Shown: one piece after another, positions 1-6,271 of the stretch
Numbering within the stretch: position 1 is the first letter of the stretch
How the letters are laid out: every line of letters begins with the position of its first letter
Assembly (NCBI GenBank): GCA_900551295.1
Contig: URVJ01000032.1
Location: 1 to 7,846, forward strand
Source: an uncultured Eubacteriales bacterium
GTDB taxonomy: Bacteria; Bacillota; Clostridia; Oscillospirales; CAG-382
Length of the DNA: 7,846 nucleotides
Direction: 5' to 3'
Notes under the pieces: generated by a model
Told to the model about the DNA's origin: nothing
What the model saw: the letters and a program-made list of their open reading frames with translations, nothing else
Databases searched by the model: none
Translations under genes and position numbers: made by a program

Positions 1-615
1 GCATACGCCCTGTCTGATCGTCCTGCCGAACACGGTGTTCTGCACGCTCTGCACCACGCCTTTGCCGCCGCAGCGCGAACACGTTTTAAACGCCGTTCCG
101 TCTTTCGCGCCCGTGCCTTTACAGCTTTCGCAAGGCGCGTTACGCATATACGCAACCGTCTTTTTGCAGCCCTTCGCCGCGTCCATAAACGAAAGAGTCA
201 TCTCTTTCTGAATATCTTCGCCCACTTTCGACTGCGCCGCTCCGCCCGCGCCGTTTCCGCCGCCGAAGCCCGAAAATCCGCCGCCGAAAAAGCTGGAGAA
301 CACATCTCCTATATCGCCGAAATCCGAAAATCCGCCGGAGAATCCGCCTGAAAATCCGCCGCCTGCGCCGCCCTGGCCATAACTCGGATCGACGCCCGCA
401 TGACCGAATCTGTCATACTTCGACTTTTTATCCGCGTCGGAAAGCACGCTGTATGCCTCATTTACCTCTTTGAATTTCTGTTCGGCTTCTTTATCGCCGG
501 GATTCAGGTCTGGGTGGTATTTTTTAGCAAGCTTTCTGAATGCCCTTTTTATTTCTTCGTCGCTTGCACCCTTGCTTAATCCAAGCACCTCATAATAGTC
601 TCTTTTTTCAGCCAT
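1..615 (-). CDS. dnaJ: Chaperone protein DnaJ (Hsp40), N-terminal 205 residues, runs off the left edge
   Basis: DnaJ is the cytoplasmic co-chaperone that delivers unfolded clients to DnaK and stimulates its ATPase. The start is an ATG at 613-615, preceded by AAAGGAT about seven bases upstream. The J domain fills residues 1-70, with the HPD motif at residues 34-36. A Gly/Phe-rich linker follows (about residues 78-128). The zinc-binding domain then begins, with CESCKGTG and CSRCGGKG as the first two CxxCxGxG repeats. The last residue in the window is a Cys that fits the start of the third repeat. This is type I DnaJ architecture; the remaining zinc repeats and the client-binding C-terminal domain lie outside the window. 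It is the last visible gene of the hrcA-grpE-dnaK-dnaJ operon, 82 bases after dnaK. The frame is open with no sign of damage, so it is partial only because of the window edge. Confidence 0.97.
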   Translation of the reverse strand, partial: MAEKRDYYEVLGLSKGASDEEIKRAFRKLAKKYHPDLNPGDKEAEQKFKEVNEAYSVLSDADKKSKYDRFGHAGVDPSYGQGGAGGGFSGGFSGGFSDFGDIGDVFSSFFGGGFSGFGGGNGAGGAAQSKVGEDIQKEMTLSFMDAAKGCKKTVAYMRNAPCESCKGTGAKDGTAFKTCSRCGGKGVVQSVQNTVFGRTIRQGVC

Positions 616-630
616 AAATATTATCCTTTA

Positions 631-683
631 CAAAAACAGCCGGGACAGGAACGGATTTTAACACTCTGCCCCTGCCCTGCCGC
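631..683 (-). terminator. Terminator-like hairpin between dnaK and dnaJ
   Basis: Read on the minus strand, a GC-rich arm at 683-668 pairs with 652-637. The core is GGGCAGGGGC against GUUCCUGUCCC, with one bulged U and two G-U pairs. An outer extension pairs GCGGC with GCUGU across one mismatch. The loop is about 15 nt, and five U residues follow at 636-632. This has the form of an intrinsic terminator, but it lies inside a conserved operon. It is therefore more likely a partial attenuator or mRNA-processing structure that lowers dnaJ output relative to dnaK. That role is inference. Confidence 0.5.
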
Positions 684-697
684 TTATTTACGCTATT

Positions 698-2527
698 TTA
701 TTTATTGTCGGCGTCCTCAAAGTCGCCGTTTACGGTACCGTCCGGATTTACACCGCCGTTAGGTGCGCCCTGTGCGCCGTTTGCTCCGCCGGGATTATTC
801 TGTGCGTAAAGCTTTTCGCTTATTGCATAGAACGCCTTTGAAAGCTCCTCGGTAGCTGCCTTAATCTCATCGGTAGAACCGGTCTTAACGGTATTCTTGA
901 GTGCTTCAAGCTTTTCGTTTATCGGCTTCTTTTCGTCCTCGGTAACCTTATCTCCGAGTTCGCCGAGTGCCTTTTCGGTCTGGAAGATCACGCTCTCAGC
1001 CTGATTCTTTACGTCAACGGTTTCTTTCTTCTTCTTATCCTCTTCGGCATACTTTTCGGCGTCCTTGACTGCCTTATCTATATCATCTTTGCTCATGTTG
1101 GTGGAAGATGTAATAGTAATATGCTGTTCCTTGCCGGTACCCTTATCGGTTGCGGTAACGTTTACGATACCGTTTGCGTCAATATCGAAAGTAACTTCGA
1201 TCTGAGGAACTCCTCTGGGAGCTGCGGGAATACCGTCGAGTATGAAACGTCCGAGAGTTGTATTATCGGCTGCCATTTCACGTTCGCCCTGGAGAACATG
1301 AATCTCAACAGACGGCTGATTATCTGCCGCAGTAGAGAATATCTGGCTCTTCTTTACAGGTATTGTGGTGTTTCTCTCAATCATCTTTGTGCATACGCCG
1401 CCGAGAGTTTCGATACCAAGCGAAAGAGGAGTTACGTCGAGAAGAAGCACGCCCTTTACGTCCTCGCTGAGAACGCCGCCCTGAATTGCCGCGCCTATTG
1501 CAACACATTCATCGGGGTTAATACCCTTGAACGGCTCTTTGCCGATAAATTTCTTTACGGCTTCCTGTACTGCGGGAATTCTTGAAGATCCGCCTACAAG
1601 GAGAACCTTATCTATCTGAGACGCCGAAAGTCCGGAATCTGCAAGCGCCTGCTTTGTCGGACCCATGGTCTTTTCAACAAGGTCTGCGGTAAGCTCATCG
1701 AACTTTGCACGTGTAAGAGTCATATCGAAGTGCTTGGGGCCTGTTGCGTCGGCAGTAATGAACGGGAGGTTAATATTAGTGCTGGTCATACCGGAAAGCT
1801 CGATCTTAGCCTTTTCTGCGGCTTCCTTGAGTCTCTGGAGCGCCATACGGTCTTTTCTGAGGTCGATGCCGTCGGTCTGCTGGAAAGTATCAGCCATGTA
1901 ATTCATGATTCTTTCATCAAAGTCATCGCCGCCGAGTCTGTTATTGCCGGCTGTTGCAAGAACTTCGATTACGCCGTCCTCAATATCGAGTATGGATACA
2001 TCGAACGTACCGCCGCCGAGGTCGAATACGAGTATCTTCTGTGCGTTTTCCTTATCTACGCCGTATGCAAGCGCGGCTGCAGTCGGCTCGTTGATGATTC
2101 TCTTTACGTCAAGTCCTGCGATTTTACCTGCGTCCTTGGTTGCCTGACGCTGTGCGTCCGAGAAATATGCCGGAACGGTGATAACTGCTTCGGTTACCGG
2201 CTGACCGAGATATGCTTCGGCATCGCTCTTGAGTTTCTGAAGTATCATCGCGGATATTTCCTGAGGCGTATAAGTCTTGTCGTCGATATGGATCTTTCTG
2301 TCGGTACCCATATCTCTCTTTATCGAAATAATTGTTCTGTCGGGGTTGGTAATTGCCTGACGCTTAGCAACCTGACCTACCATTCTTTCGCCGGTCTTTG
2401 AAAAAGCGACTACGGACGGTGTGGTTCTCGCGCCCTCTGCATTTGCTATTACGACAGGTTCGCCGCCTTCGTAAACGGCTACGCATGAATTTGTTGTACC
2501 TAAGTCAATTCCTATAATCTTTCCCAT
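698..2527 (-). CDS. dnaK: Molecular chaperone DnaK (Hsp70)
   Basis: DnaK is the ATP-driven Hsp70 that binds exposed hydrophobic stretches of clients in the cytoplasm, cycling with DnaJ and GrpE. The 609-residue protein is complete and of normal length for Gram-positive bacteria, which lack a segment of the E. coli ATPase domain. The N-terminal nucleotide-binding domain shows the phosphate-1 loop DLGTTNS at residues 8-14, phosphate-2 VFDLGGGTFDVS at 167-178, and the adenosine motif GGSSRIPAVQ at 312-321. The hydrophobic interdomain linker LLLDVT is at 361-366, followed by the substrate-binding beta domain and a helical lid. The tail is Gly/Asn-rich and ends in acidic residues (DFEDADNK). The ATG at 2525-2527 has a strong GGAGG eight bases upstream. 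It lies 62 bases after grpE in the same operon and is expected to be under HrcA/CIRCE control. Confidence 0.99.
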   Translation of the reverse strand: MGKIIGIDLGTTNSCVAVYEGGEPVVIANAEGARTTPSVVAFSKTGERMVGQVAKRQAITNPDRTIISIKRDMGTDRKIHIDDKTYTPQEISAMILQKLKSDAEAYLGQPVTEAVITVPAYFSDAQRQATKDAGKIAGLDVKRIINEPTAAALAYGVDKENAQKILVFDLGGGTFDVSILDIEDGVIEVLATAGNNRLGGDDFDERIMNYMADTFQQTDGIDLRKDRMALQRLKEAAEKAKIELSGMTSTNINLPFITADATGPKHFDMTLTRAKFDELTADLVEKTMGPTKQALADSGLSASQIDKVLLVGGSSRIPAVQEAVKKFIGKEPFKGINPDECVAIGAAIQGGVLSEDVKGVLLLDVTPLSLGIETLGGVCTKMIERNTTIPVKKSQIFSTAADNQPSVEIHVLQGEREMAADNTTLGRFILDGIPAAPRGVPQIEVTFDIDANGIVNVTATDKGTGKEQHITITSSTNMSKDDIDKAVKDAEKYAEEDKKKKETVDVKNQAESVIFQTEKALGELGDKVTEDEKKPINEKLEALKNTVKTGSTDEIKAATEELSKAFYAISEKLYAQNNPGGANGAQGAPNGGVNPDGTVNGDFEDADNK

Positions 2528-2589
2528 GATTGTTTCCTCCGTATATAATGAAAATTTTTAACTGAATTATTTTATGATACACAGTGTTC

Positions 2590-3207
2590 TCAGTTTACGA
2601 CCTTGACCACCGAGTGTCTTATGATTTTATCACCGCGGCGATAGCCTTTCATGAACACATCGGACACAACGTTTTCGTCAAGTTCCGGATTGTCCTCATG
2701 CATTACCGCGTTATGAAGTTCGGGGTTGAATTTTTCTCCGTTTGCCGGAATTTCTTCGACTCCGAGAGATTTGAAAACCTCTTTTGCCTGATCCAGCGTC
2801 TTTACAACGCCGTCGATAACGCTCTTTGCGTCGGTGCTTTCGGGATCGACTGCGGCAGCTCTTTCGAGATTGTCAAGAACCGCAAGCAGCTTTTCGACAC
2901 CGTCGCATATGCCCTCCGAGTACATCGAATCTTTTTCTTTCTGCGCGCGTTTTCTGAAGTTATCGTATTCCGCGAACAGACGCATATATTTTTCGTCGTC
3001 CTCTTTGAGCTTTGCTTTGAGTTCATCTATCTGTTTTTGCTTTTCTTCAAGCTCCTTATGCGCTAATTTTTCCTTTCTTGAAGTCTTTGCGTTCTTTTCC
3101 GAGTACTTAGTCTCGGACTCTTCTTCGGCTCTCTGCGCCTCGTCCTTTCCGGCAAGCTCTTCATCAAGGTTCTTTTCAATATTTTCCGTATTCTTATTTT
3201 CTGCCAT
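2590..3207 (-). CDS. grpE: Nucleotide exchange factor GrpE
   Basis: GrpE releases ADP from DnaK and so resets the Hsp70 cycle; the active form is a dimer. The 205-residue protein has the family layout. Residues 1-45 are acidic, Lys/Glu-rich and low in complexity. Residues about 48-95 form the long dimerising helix, ending in the conserved stretch YMRLFAEYDNFRKR. A central helical part follows to about residue 147. The C-terminal beta wing contains FNPELHNAV at 160-168 and the conserved ending VFMKGYRRGDKIIRHSVVKV. The ATG at 3205-3207 is preceded by AAAGGA. It sits between hrcA (62 bases upstream) and dnaK (62 bases downstream), the standard Bacillota order. Plus-strand frames through this gene are shadows of its Glu/Lys-rich codons. 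Confidence 0.98.
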   Translation of the reverse strand: MAENKNTENIEKNLDEELAGKDEAQRAEEESETKYSEKNAKTSRKEKLAHKELEEKQKQIDELKAKLKEDDEKYMRLFAEYDNFRKRAQKEKDSMYSEGICDGVEKLLAVLDNLERAAAVDPESTDAKSVIDGVVKTLDQAKEVFKSLGVEEIPANGEKFNPELHNAVMHEDNPELDENVVSDVFMKGYRRGDKIIRHSVVKVVN

Positions 3208-3269
3208 TATGCACTTTTCCTTTCATACCGGATAAAACGCCGGGCTGTTAAAATATTGCGGCAAAACCG

Positions 3270-4373
3270 CTATGTGTTTACTTCCGGAAGTTTCTTTTCG
3301 GTATCCTGCGTTCCGCTTTCGAGATTATGCGCAAACACACGCAGTGCCGAAACGACTTTTCTGTAATCCATACGTTTGGGACCCAGTATTCCGATAACCG
3401 CGTCCTTGCCGTCGCCTACCGGCAGCGAACAGAACACAACGCTCGCGTCCGAAAGTCCGGCAATCTTGTTTTCGTCGCCAATATATATTTTGAGTCCGCC
3501 GTGATTTTTTGTCTGCGGATCGTCTTTCCCGGCGTTTTGGTCAAGATTTTCGGTTTCGCTGCTGTCAAGCACTTCCTTTATGGAATCTTGTCTTTCTTCA
3601 ATAAAATTAAGTATTCCGCGCACTCTGTCTATGTCGGTAAATTCCGGATAGGACAACAGATTTGAAATTCCCTCGACCTTTATATCTTTGCTTTCGCCGC
3701 ACACGCTTACATAAATCTTGCGCACCACGGTATTTGCTAAGAACGAAAGCCGTCCGAAATCTCTCTCAAGTCCCAGAATCTCCGGCAGCGGAACATTGCT
3801 TAACGATACTGAGCAGAGCCGCTTGTTGAGTGCCGATTTTACAGCTTCTATATCGTTTTCGTCTATCTTTACGCCGGTTCTTATATGTTCGCTCTTAACG
3901 CTTCCGTCCGGCAGCACCATTGCAAGAAGAAAACTCTCATCATCTATCTTCATTGCATCGTATCTTGCAACCGAATCGTTTCCCGTCGGTCTCATAAGCG
4001 AAAGCGACGCACAGTGCGTTATTTCGGAAAAGACCTTGCCGGCTCTTTCAAGCAGTTTGTCAAGCTCGTCTTTCTTATATTTCGTAAGTTCATTGAGCAG
4101 TTCAAGTTCTTCGACGTTAAGACGATAGCTTTCCATAAGCTTCTCGACATATATTCTGTATGCCGCGTCCGACGGAATTCTGCCTGCCGAGGTATGCGGC
4201 TTATCAAGATATCCCATCTCTTCAAGCTCGCTCATCTCGTTTCTGATCGTCGCGGGTGAAAGCGAGATATTTCCGTATTCGACAAGGCGCTTTGAACCGA
4301 CAGGCTCGCCCTTATCTATATACTCGTCAATTATTGATTTAAGTATACGCATTTTACGTTCGTTTAAATCCAT
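3270..4373 (-). CDS. hrcA: Heat-inducible transcription repressor HrcA
   Basis: HrcA represses class I heat-shock genes by binding CIRCE; its folding depends on GroEL, which links repression to chaperone load. From the ATG at 4371-4373 the product is 367 aa. An N-terminal winged helix covers about residues 1-75, with the recognition region SPATIRNEMSELEEMGYL at 39-56 followed by the family signature TSAGRIPS. A GAF-like dimerisation domain and the conserved C-terminal VIGILGPKRMDY segment follow. A hydrophilic stretch before the last domain (SSETENLDQNAGKDDPQTK) makes it somewhat longer than the B. subtilis protein. The start is a choice: the GTG at 4407-4409 lies inside CIRCE and is not credible. 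The ATG at 4380-4382 has a weak ribosome site. The ATG at 4373 has GAGG three bases upstream and gives the usual N-terminus. It is first in the operon and, by position, autoregulated. Confidence 0.95.
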   Translation of the reverse strand: MDLNERKMRILKSIIDEYIDKGEPVGSKRLVEYGNISLSPATIRNEMSELEEMGYLDKPHTSAGRIPSDAAYRIYVEKLMESYRLNVEELELLNELTKYKKDELDKLLERAGKVFSEITHCASLSLMRPTGNDSVARYDAMKIDDESFLLAMVLPDGSVKSEHIRTGVKIDENDIEAVKSALNKRLCSVSLSNVPLPEILGLERDFGRLSFLANTVVRKIYVSVCGESKDIKVEGISNLLSYPEFTDIDRVRGILNFIEERQDSIKEVLDSSETENLDQNAGKDDPQTKNHGGLKIYIGDENKIAGLSDASVVFCSLPVGDGKDAVIGILGPKRMDYRKVVSALRVFAHNLESGTQDTEKKLPEVNT

Positions 4374-4402
4374 AATCCTCATCTCTGTGCTTTCGTTTGT
4401 GT

Positions 4403-4429
4403 TTAGCACTCATACTCTTCGAGTGCTAA
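4403..4429. promoter_or_regulatory. CIRCE operator (HrcA binding site)
   Basis: TTAGCACTC at 4403-4411, a 9-base spacer, and GAGTGCTAA at 4421-4429 form a perfect match to the CIRCE consensus TTAGCACTC-N9-GAGTGCTAA. It lies 29 bases upstream of the chosen hrcA start, where HrcA represses the hrcA-grpE-dnaK-dnaJ operon. Because it would be transcribed, it can also form a hairpin in the 5' end of the mRNA. Confidence 0.98.
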
Positions 4430-4436
4430 CGTGATA

Positions 4437-4445
4437 AATGTACCA
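4437..4445 (-). promoter_or_regulatory. Probable -10 region of the hrcA operon promoter
   Basis: On the minus strand TGG-TACATT at 4445-4437 reads as an extended -10 element. It would start transcription close to 4430, directly at the outer edge of CIRCE, which is where repressed class I promoters place the operator. The matching -35 position (CAGAAT) is poor, so the call rests on the extended -10 and the geometry. Confidence 0.4.
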
Positions 4446-4589
4446 TTGTTTACCTTAAAATTCTGCATTATTCGATTAATAATTTGTAAACAATATGTTA
4501 ACATCAGACGTTTTGCGGCAACATTGTCCGTGTTGTGAAAAAGCACCTGAAAGACAGTATGGATTTTGTGCAAAATAAATATACGTTTT

Positions 4590-4627
4590 GTGCCGAGCAA
4601 AAATGCCATTTCGGCACTCGTGTGCCG
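4590..4627 (-). other. Mutually exclusive hairpin arms in the hrcA upstream region
   Basis: On the minus strand CGGCAC at 4627-4622, GTGCCGA at 4617-4611 and TCGGCAC at 4596-4590 compete. The middle arm can form a tight 6-bp hairpin with the first (loop ACGA) or a perfect 7-bp stem with the third. A further option is GTGCC (4617-4613) with GGCAU (4607-4603), followed by U residues to 4599, which looks like a small terminator. No coding sequence is supported here. This may be backup termination for the oad transcript or a structured leader; its function is unknown. Confidence 0.4.
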
Positions 4628-4660
4628 CGACTGCAACAGGCAGACAGGCCTGCAATGCGC

Positions 4661-4736
4661 AAAAAATCCGCACCGTGCAACACCATGCACGGCTTTATTA
4701 CGGCTAAAGCCGACGCGGCAATTATGTTCGGTGCGG
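4661..4736 (-). terminator. Probable terminator of the oadB operon
   Basis: It begins 21 bases after the stop of the 42-aa gene. The minus strand has CCGCACCG (4736-4729) perfectly complementary to CGGTGCGG (4675-4668), followed at once by A and six U residues (4666-4661). The enclosed bases hold a second hairpin CGGCTTTAGCCG (4712-4701). An overlapping 7-bp stem, CCGTGCA/TGCACGG (4692-4686 with 4679-4673), is an alternative terminator stem. The position after the last gene and the U-tract support termination; the nested alternatives make the exact fold uncertain. Confidence 0.65.
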
Positions 4737-4756
4737 AAAATATACTTTAAGTATTA

Positions 4757-4885
4757 TTATTGTTTATTCGGAAAAATCTTTGAAAGCACGGCAACGCACG
4801 CCGCGATAACGCCGATTACTATAAATATTCCCGCCATTCCGTAACCCATTATTGGCAGGGAATCCAAAAATGCCTGTATATTCAT
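4757..4885 (-). CDS. OadG-related small membrane subunit, 42 aa
   Basis: This short gene encodes MNIQAFLDSLPIMGYGMAGI followed by a hydrophobic stretch (IFIVIGVIAACVAVL, about residues 20-34) and the basic tail SKIFPNKQ. A single membrane helix starting in GYGMAG is the pattern of OadG-type gamma subunits, which assemble the alpha and beta subunits of sodium-pumping decarboxylases. Full-length OadG proteins are about twice as long and carry a C-terminal soluble tail that is absent here. The ATG at 4883-4885 is preceded by AGAGGAGAT, an excellent ribosome site. The gene starts 22 bases after the oadB stop on the same strand, so the two are almost certainly co-transcribed. Context and composition suggest a companion of the beta subunit. 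The family assignment is by pattern and is less certain than the existence of the gene. Confidence 0.85.
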   Translation of the reverse strand: MNIQAFLDSLPIMGYGMAGIFIVIGVIAACVAVLSKIFPNKQ

Positions 4886-4907
4886 TACTGTATCTCCTCT
4901 CTTTGCT

Positions 4908-6035
4908 TTAGGTAAGTTTCAATGCGTCTTCAACCAGCTTTATGACAAGACCTCCAGCAACAACGGACGCTATCTGTCCCGAAACATTTGCGCCTACGGC
5001 GTGCATAAGCAGAAAATTCTGCGGATCTTCCTTAAGTCCCATTTTATTGACAACACGCGCCGACATAGGGAACGCCGAAATACCGCACGCGCCTATCATC
5101 GGGTTTATCTTGCTCTTGGAGAACAGGTTTATGACTTTTGCGAACAGCACTCCGCCGACTGTATCGAACACAAACGCCGCAAGTCCGAGCCCAAGTATAA
5201 GCAGCGTTTCTTTCTTGAGAAAGTCGCCGTAATACATTTTTGACGAAACGGTAAGACCGAGTATGATTGTAATGAGGTTTGCGAGAACCTTTTGCGCAGT
5301 ATCCGAAAGGCTGTCAAGCACTCCGCATTCGCGAAGAAGATTTCCGAACATGAGAAATCCGACAAGTGCGACGGACGCCGGAGATATAAGTCCTGCAATG
5401 ACCGTAACTATTATCGGAAACAGAATTTTTACCGGCTTTGAAACTCCGCTTTTCGCGTAAGGCATACGTATAAGGCGTTCCTTTTTTGTGGTTATCGCGC
5501 GTATTACGGGCGGCTGAACTATCGGAACAAGTGCCATATACGAATATGCCGCGACAAGGATCGCGCCCATATATTTACTGTTAAAGTAATTTGCGACGAA
5601 TATCGAAGTAGGCCCGTCGGCAGCACCTATCACGGCGGCGCTTGCAGCGTCCTTTAGGTCAAAGCCCAAAAGACAGGCAGCCGAAAGCGTAAAGAATATG
5701 CCGAACTGTGCCGCAGCGCCGAAAAGAAAGAGTTTTGGGTTTGACAGCAGCGGCGTAAAGTCGATCATTGCACCGATTCCGATAAAGAGCAGCAGCGGAA
5801 ACAGCTCGTTTGCGATTCCTGCGTCAAAAAGCACGGTAAGCGGTCCCTCCGTCGTTCCCTGTGTAACAGCGCCGGAAAGCGGAAGATTTACGAGTATTGT
5901 TCCGAATCCCATCGGCAAAAGCAGCGACGGCTCCATTTCCTTAACAATGGCAAGGTAGATAAGCAATGCTCCGACCGCCCACATGACAGCCATCTGCCAC
6001 TCAAAATTAAAGATGTTTGCAAAAAGAGTCTGCAT
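4908..6035 (-). CDS. oadB: Sodium ion-translocating decarboxylase, beta subunit (OadB/MmdB/GcdB family)
   Basis: Beta subunits of the oxaloacetate, methylmalonyl-CoA and glutaconyl-CoA decarboxylases decarboxylate carboxybiotin and couple this to Na+ export across the cytoplasmic membrane. The 375-aa protein is complete, very hydrophobic, and predicted to have about ten membrane segments. The residues shown to matter in Klebsiella OadB are in place. Asp140 sits in GAADGPTSIF (Klebsiella Asp203). Tyr166 is equivalent to Tyr229. Asn311, Gly315, Ser320 and Arg327 lie in NPMIGACGISAFPMSAR (Asn373, Gly377, Ser382, Arg389). The ATG at 6033-6035 has GGAGG seven bases upstream. Substrate cannot be told from the beta subunit, because the alpha (carboxyltransferase) and biotin-carrier genes are not adjacent; oadB is used as the family symbol. 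Its leader carries a yybP-ykoY riboswitch and terminator, which is unusual for this family. Confidence 0.93.
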   Translation of the reverse strand: MQTLFANIFNFEWQMAVMWAVGALLIYLAIVKEMEPSLLLPMGFGTILVNLPLSGAVTQGTTEGPLTVLFDAGIANELFPLLLFIGIGAMIDFTPLLSNPKLFLFGAAAQFGIFFTLSAACLLGFDLKDAASAAVIGAADGPTSIFVANYFNSKYMGAILVAAYSYMALVPIVQPPVIRAITTKKERLIRMPYAKSGVSKPVKILFPIIVTVIAGLISPASVALVGFLMFGNLLRECGVLDSLSDTAQKVLANLITIILGLTVSSKMYYGDFLKKETLLILGLGLAAFVFDTVGGVLFAKVINLFSKSKINPMIGACGISAFPMSARVVNKMGLKEDPQNFLLMHAVGANVSGQIASVVAGGLVIKLVEDALKLT

Positions 6036-6080
6036 TTATTTTCCTCCGTTTCTTATCCGTCCGAAAGAGCCGCCGCGGCA

Positions 6081-6126
6081 AACAAAAAAGACCTTCGCAC
6101 CGACATAAAAAGACGATGCAAAAGTC
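6081..6126 (-). terminator. Riboswitch-controlled intrinsic terminator in the oadB leader
   Basis: On the minus strand GACUUUUGCAUCG (6126-6114) pairs along all 13 bases (with G-U pairs) with CGGUGCGAAGGUC (6102-6090) across an 11-nt loop. Six U residues follow at 6089-6084, then GUU. The 5' arm reuses the 3' half of the aptamer closing stem (GAC-UUUUG, 6126-6119). Formation of the aptamer and of the terminator is therefore mutually exclusive, the usual layout of a transcriptional ON switch. Confidence 0.88.
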
Positions 6127-6216
6127 TCGCTGATTTAAAACTTATGCGGAGTGCCGACAAAGCACCCGTACTGACGCAAAAGCTCCGCAAATTGATGCGG
6201 CCGCTACTCCCCTTTG
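6119..6216 (-). promoter_or_regulatory. yybP-ykoY family (Mn2+) riboswitch aptamer
   Basis: Reading the minus strand, the leader has the conserved 5' element CAAAGGGGAGUAGC (6216-6203). A P2 hairpin CCGCA-UCAAUU-UGCGG comes next. The long stem AGCUUUUGCG pairs with CGCAUAAGUU over one mismatch and encloses the conserved UCAGUAC loop strand and hairpin GGGUGC...GCACUC. The hallmark 3' element AGCGAGAC (6131-6124) follows. P1 closes CAAAG with UUUUG. Element by element this matches the crystallised Lactococcus lactis yybP-ykoY aptamer (GGGGAGUAGC, UCAAUUC, AGCAAGACC). Known members bind Mn2+ and switch on Mn exporters and related membrane proteins. Here the downstream gene is oadB. The identification is strong from sequence; the ligand in this instance is inferred. 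Confidence 0.9.
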
Positions 6217-6242
6217 TCCGGAAAAGTATTTTATTTACAGAT

Positions 6243-6271
6243 ATAATATTATAAATTCCAAATTTTGTCAA
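6243..6271 (-). promoter_or_regulatory. Sigma-A-type promoter of the oadB riboswitch operon
   Basis: The minus strand has a perfect -35 TTGACA (6271-6266), a 17-base AT-rich spacer, and -10 TATTAT (6248-6243, one mismatch). Transcription would start near 6236, about 20 bases before the riboswitch aptamer. The first base of the -35 box falls inside the TGA stop of the preceding gene, so this unit abuts its neighbour directly. Confidence 0.8.

Noticed and set aside
241..410. GCC/CGC-rich repetitive stretch near the left edge
   Set aside because: It encodes the Gly/Phe-rich linker of DnaJ; the repetition is explained by protein composition.
1121..2401. Several plus-strand frames inside dnaK (up to 223 codons)
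   Set aside because: They are antisense shadows of a highly conserved gene with strong codon bias; no initiation signals or family motifs.
2528..2589. Weak stem AACTGA/TCAGTT and AT-rich -10-like sequence between grpE and dnaK
   Set aside because: The stem has a loop of about 30 bases and no proper U-tract, and there is no matching -35; not enough for a terminator or promoter call.
3208..3269. Small GCGG/CCGC hairpin after hrcA
   Set aside because: Only four base pairs followed by a broken T stretch; too weak to call a terminator.
4403..4690. 95-codon minus-strand frame in the hrcA upstream region, plus overlapping short frames on both strands
   Set aside because: It crosses the terminator hairpins and ends in CIRCE, has no ribosome site and no recognisable motif; hydrophobic and Cys-rich content looks accidental.
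6248..6253. Perfect TATAAT upstream of the oadB leader
   Set aside because: It would leave only 12 bases to the TTGACA box; TATTAT at 6248-6243 gives the optimal 17-base spacing.
6053..6271. 72-codon minus-strand reading frame upstream of oadB
   Set aside because: It begins inside the stop/-35 region of the neighbouring unit and runs straight through the riboswitch aptamer and terminator; composition is that of structured RNA, with no ribosome site of note.
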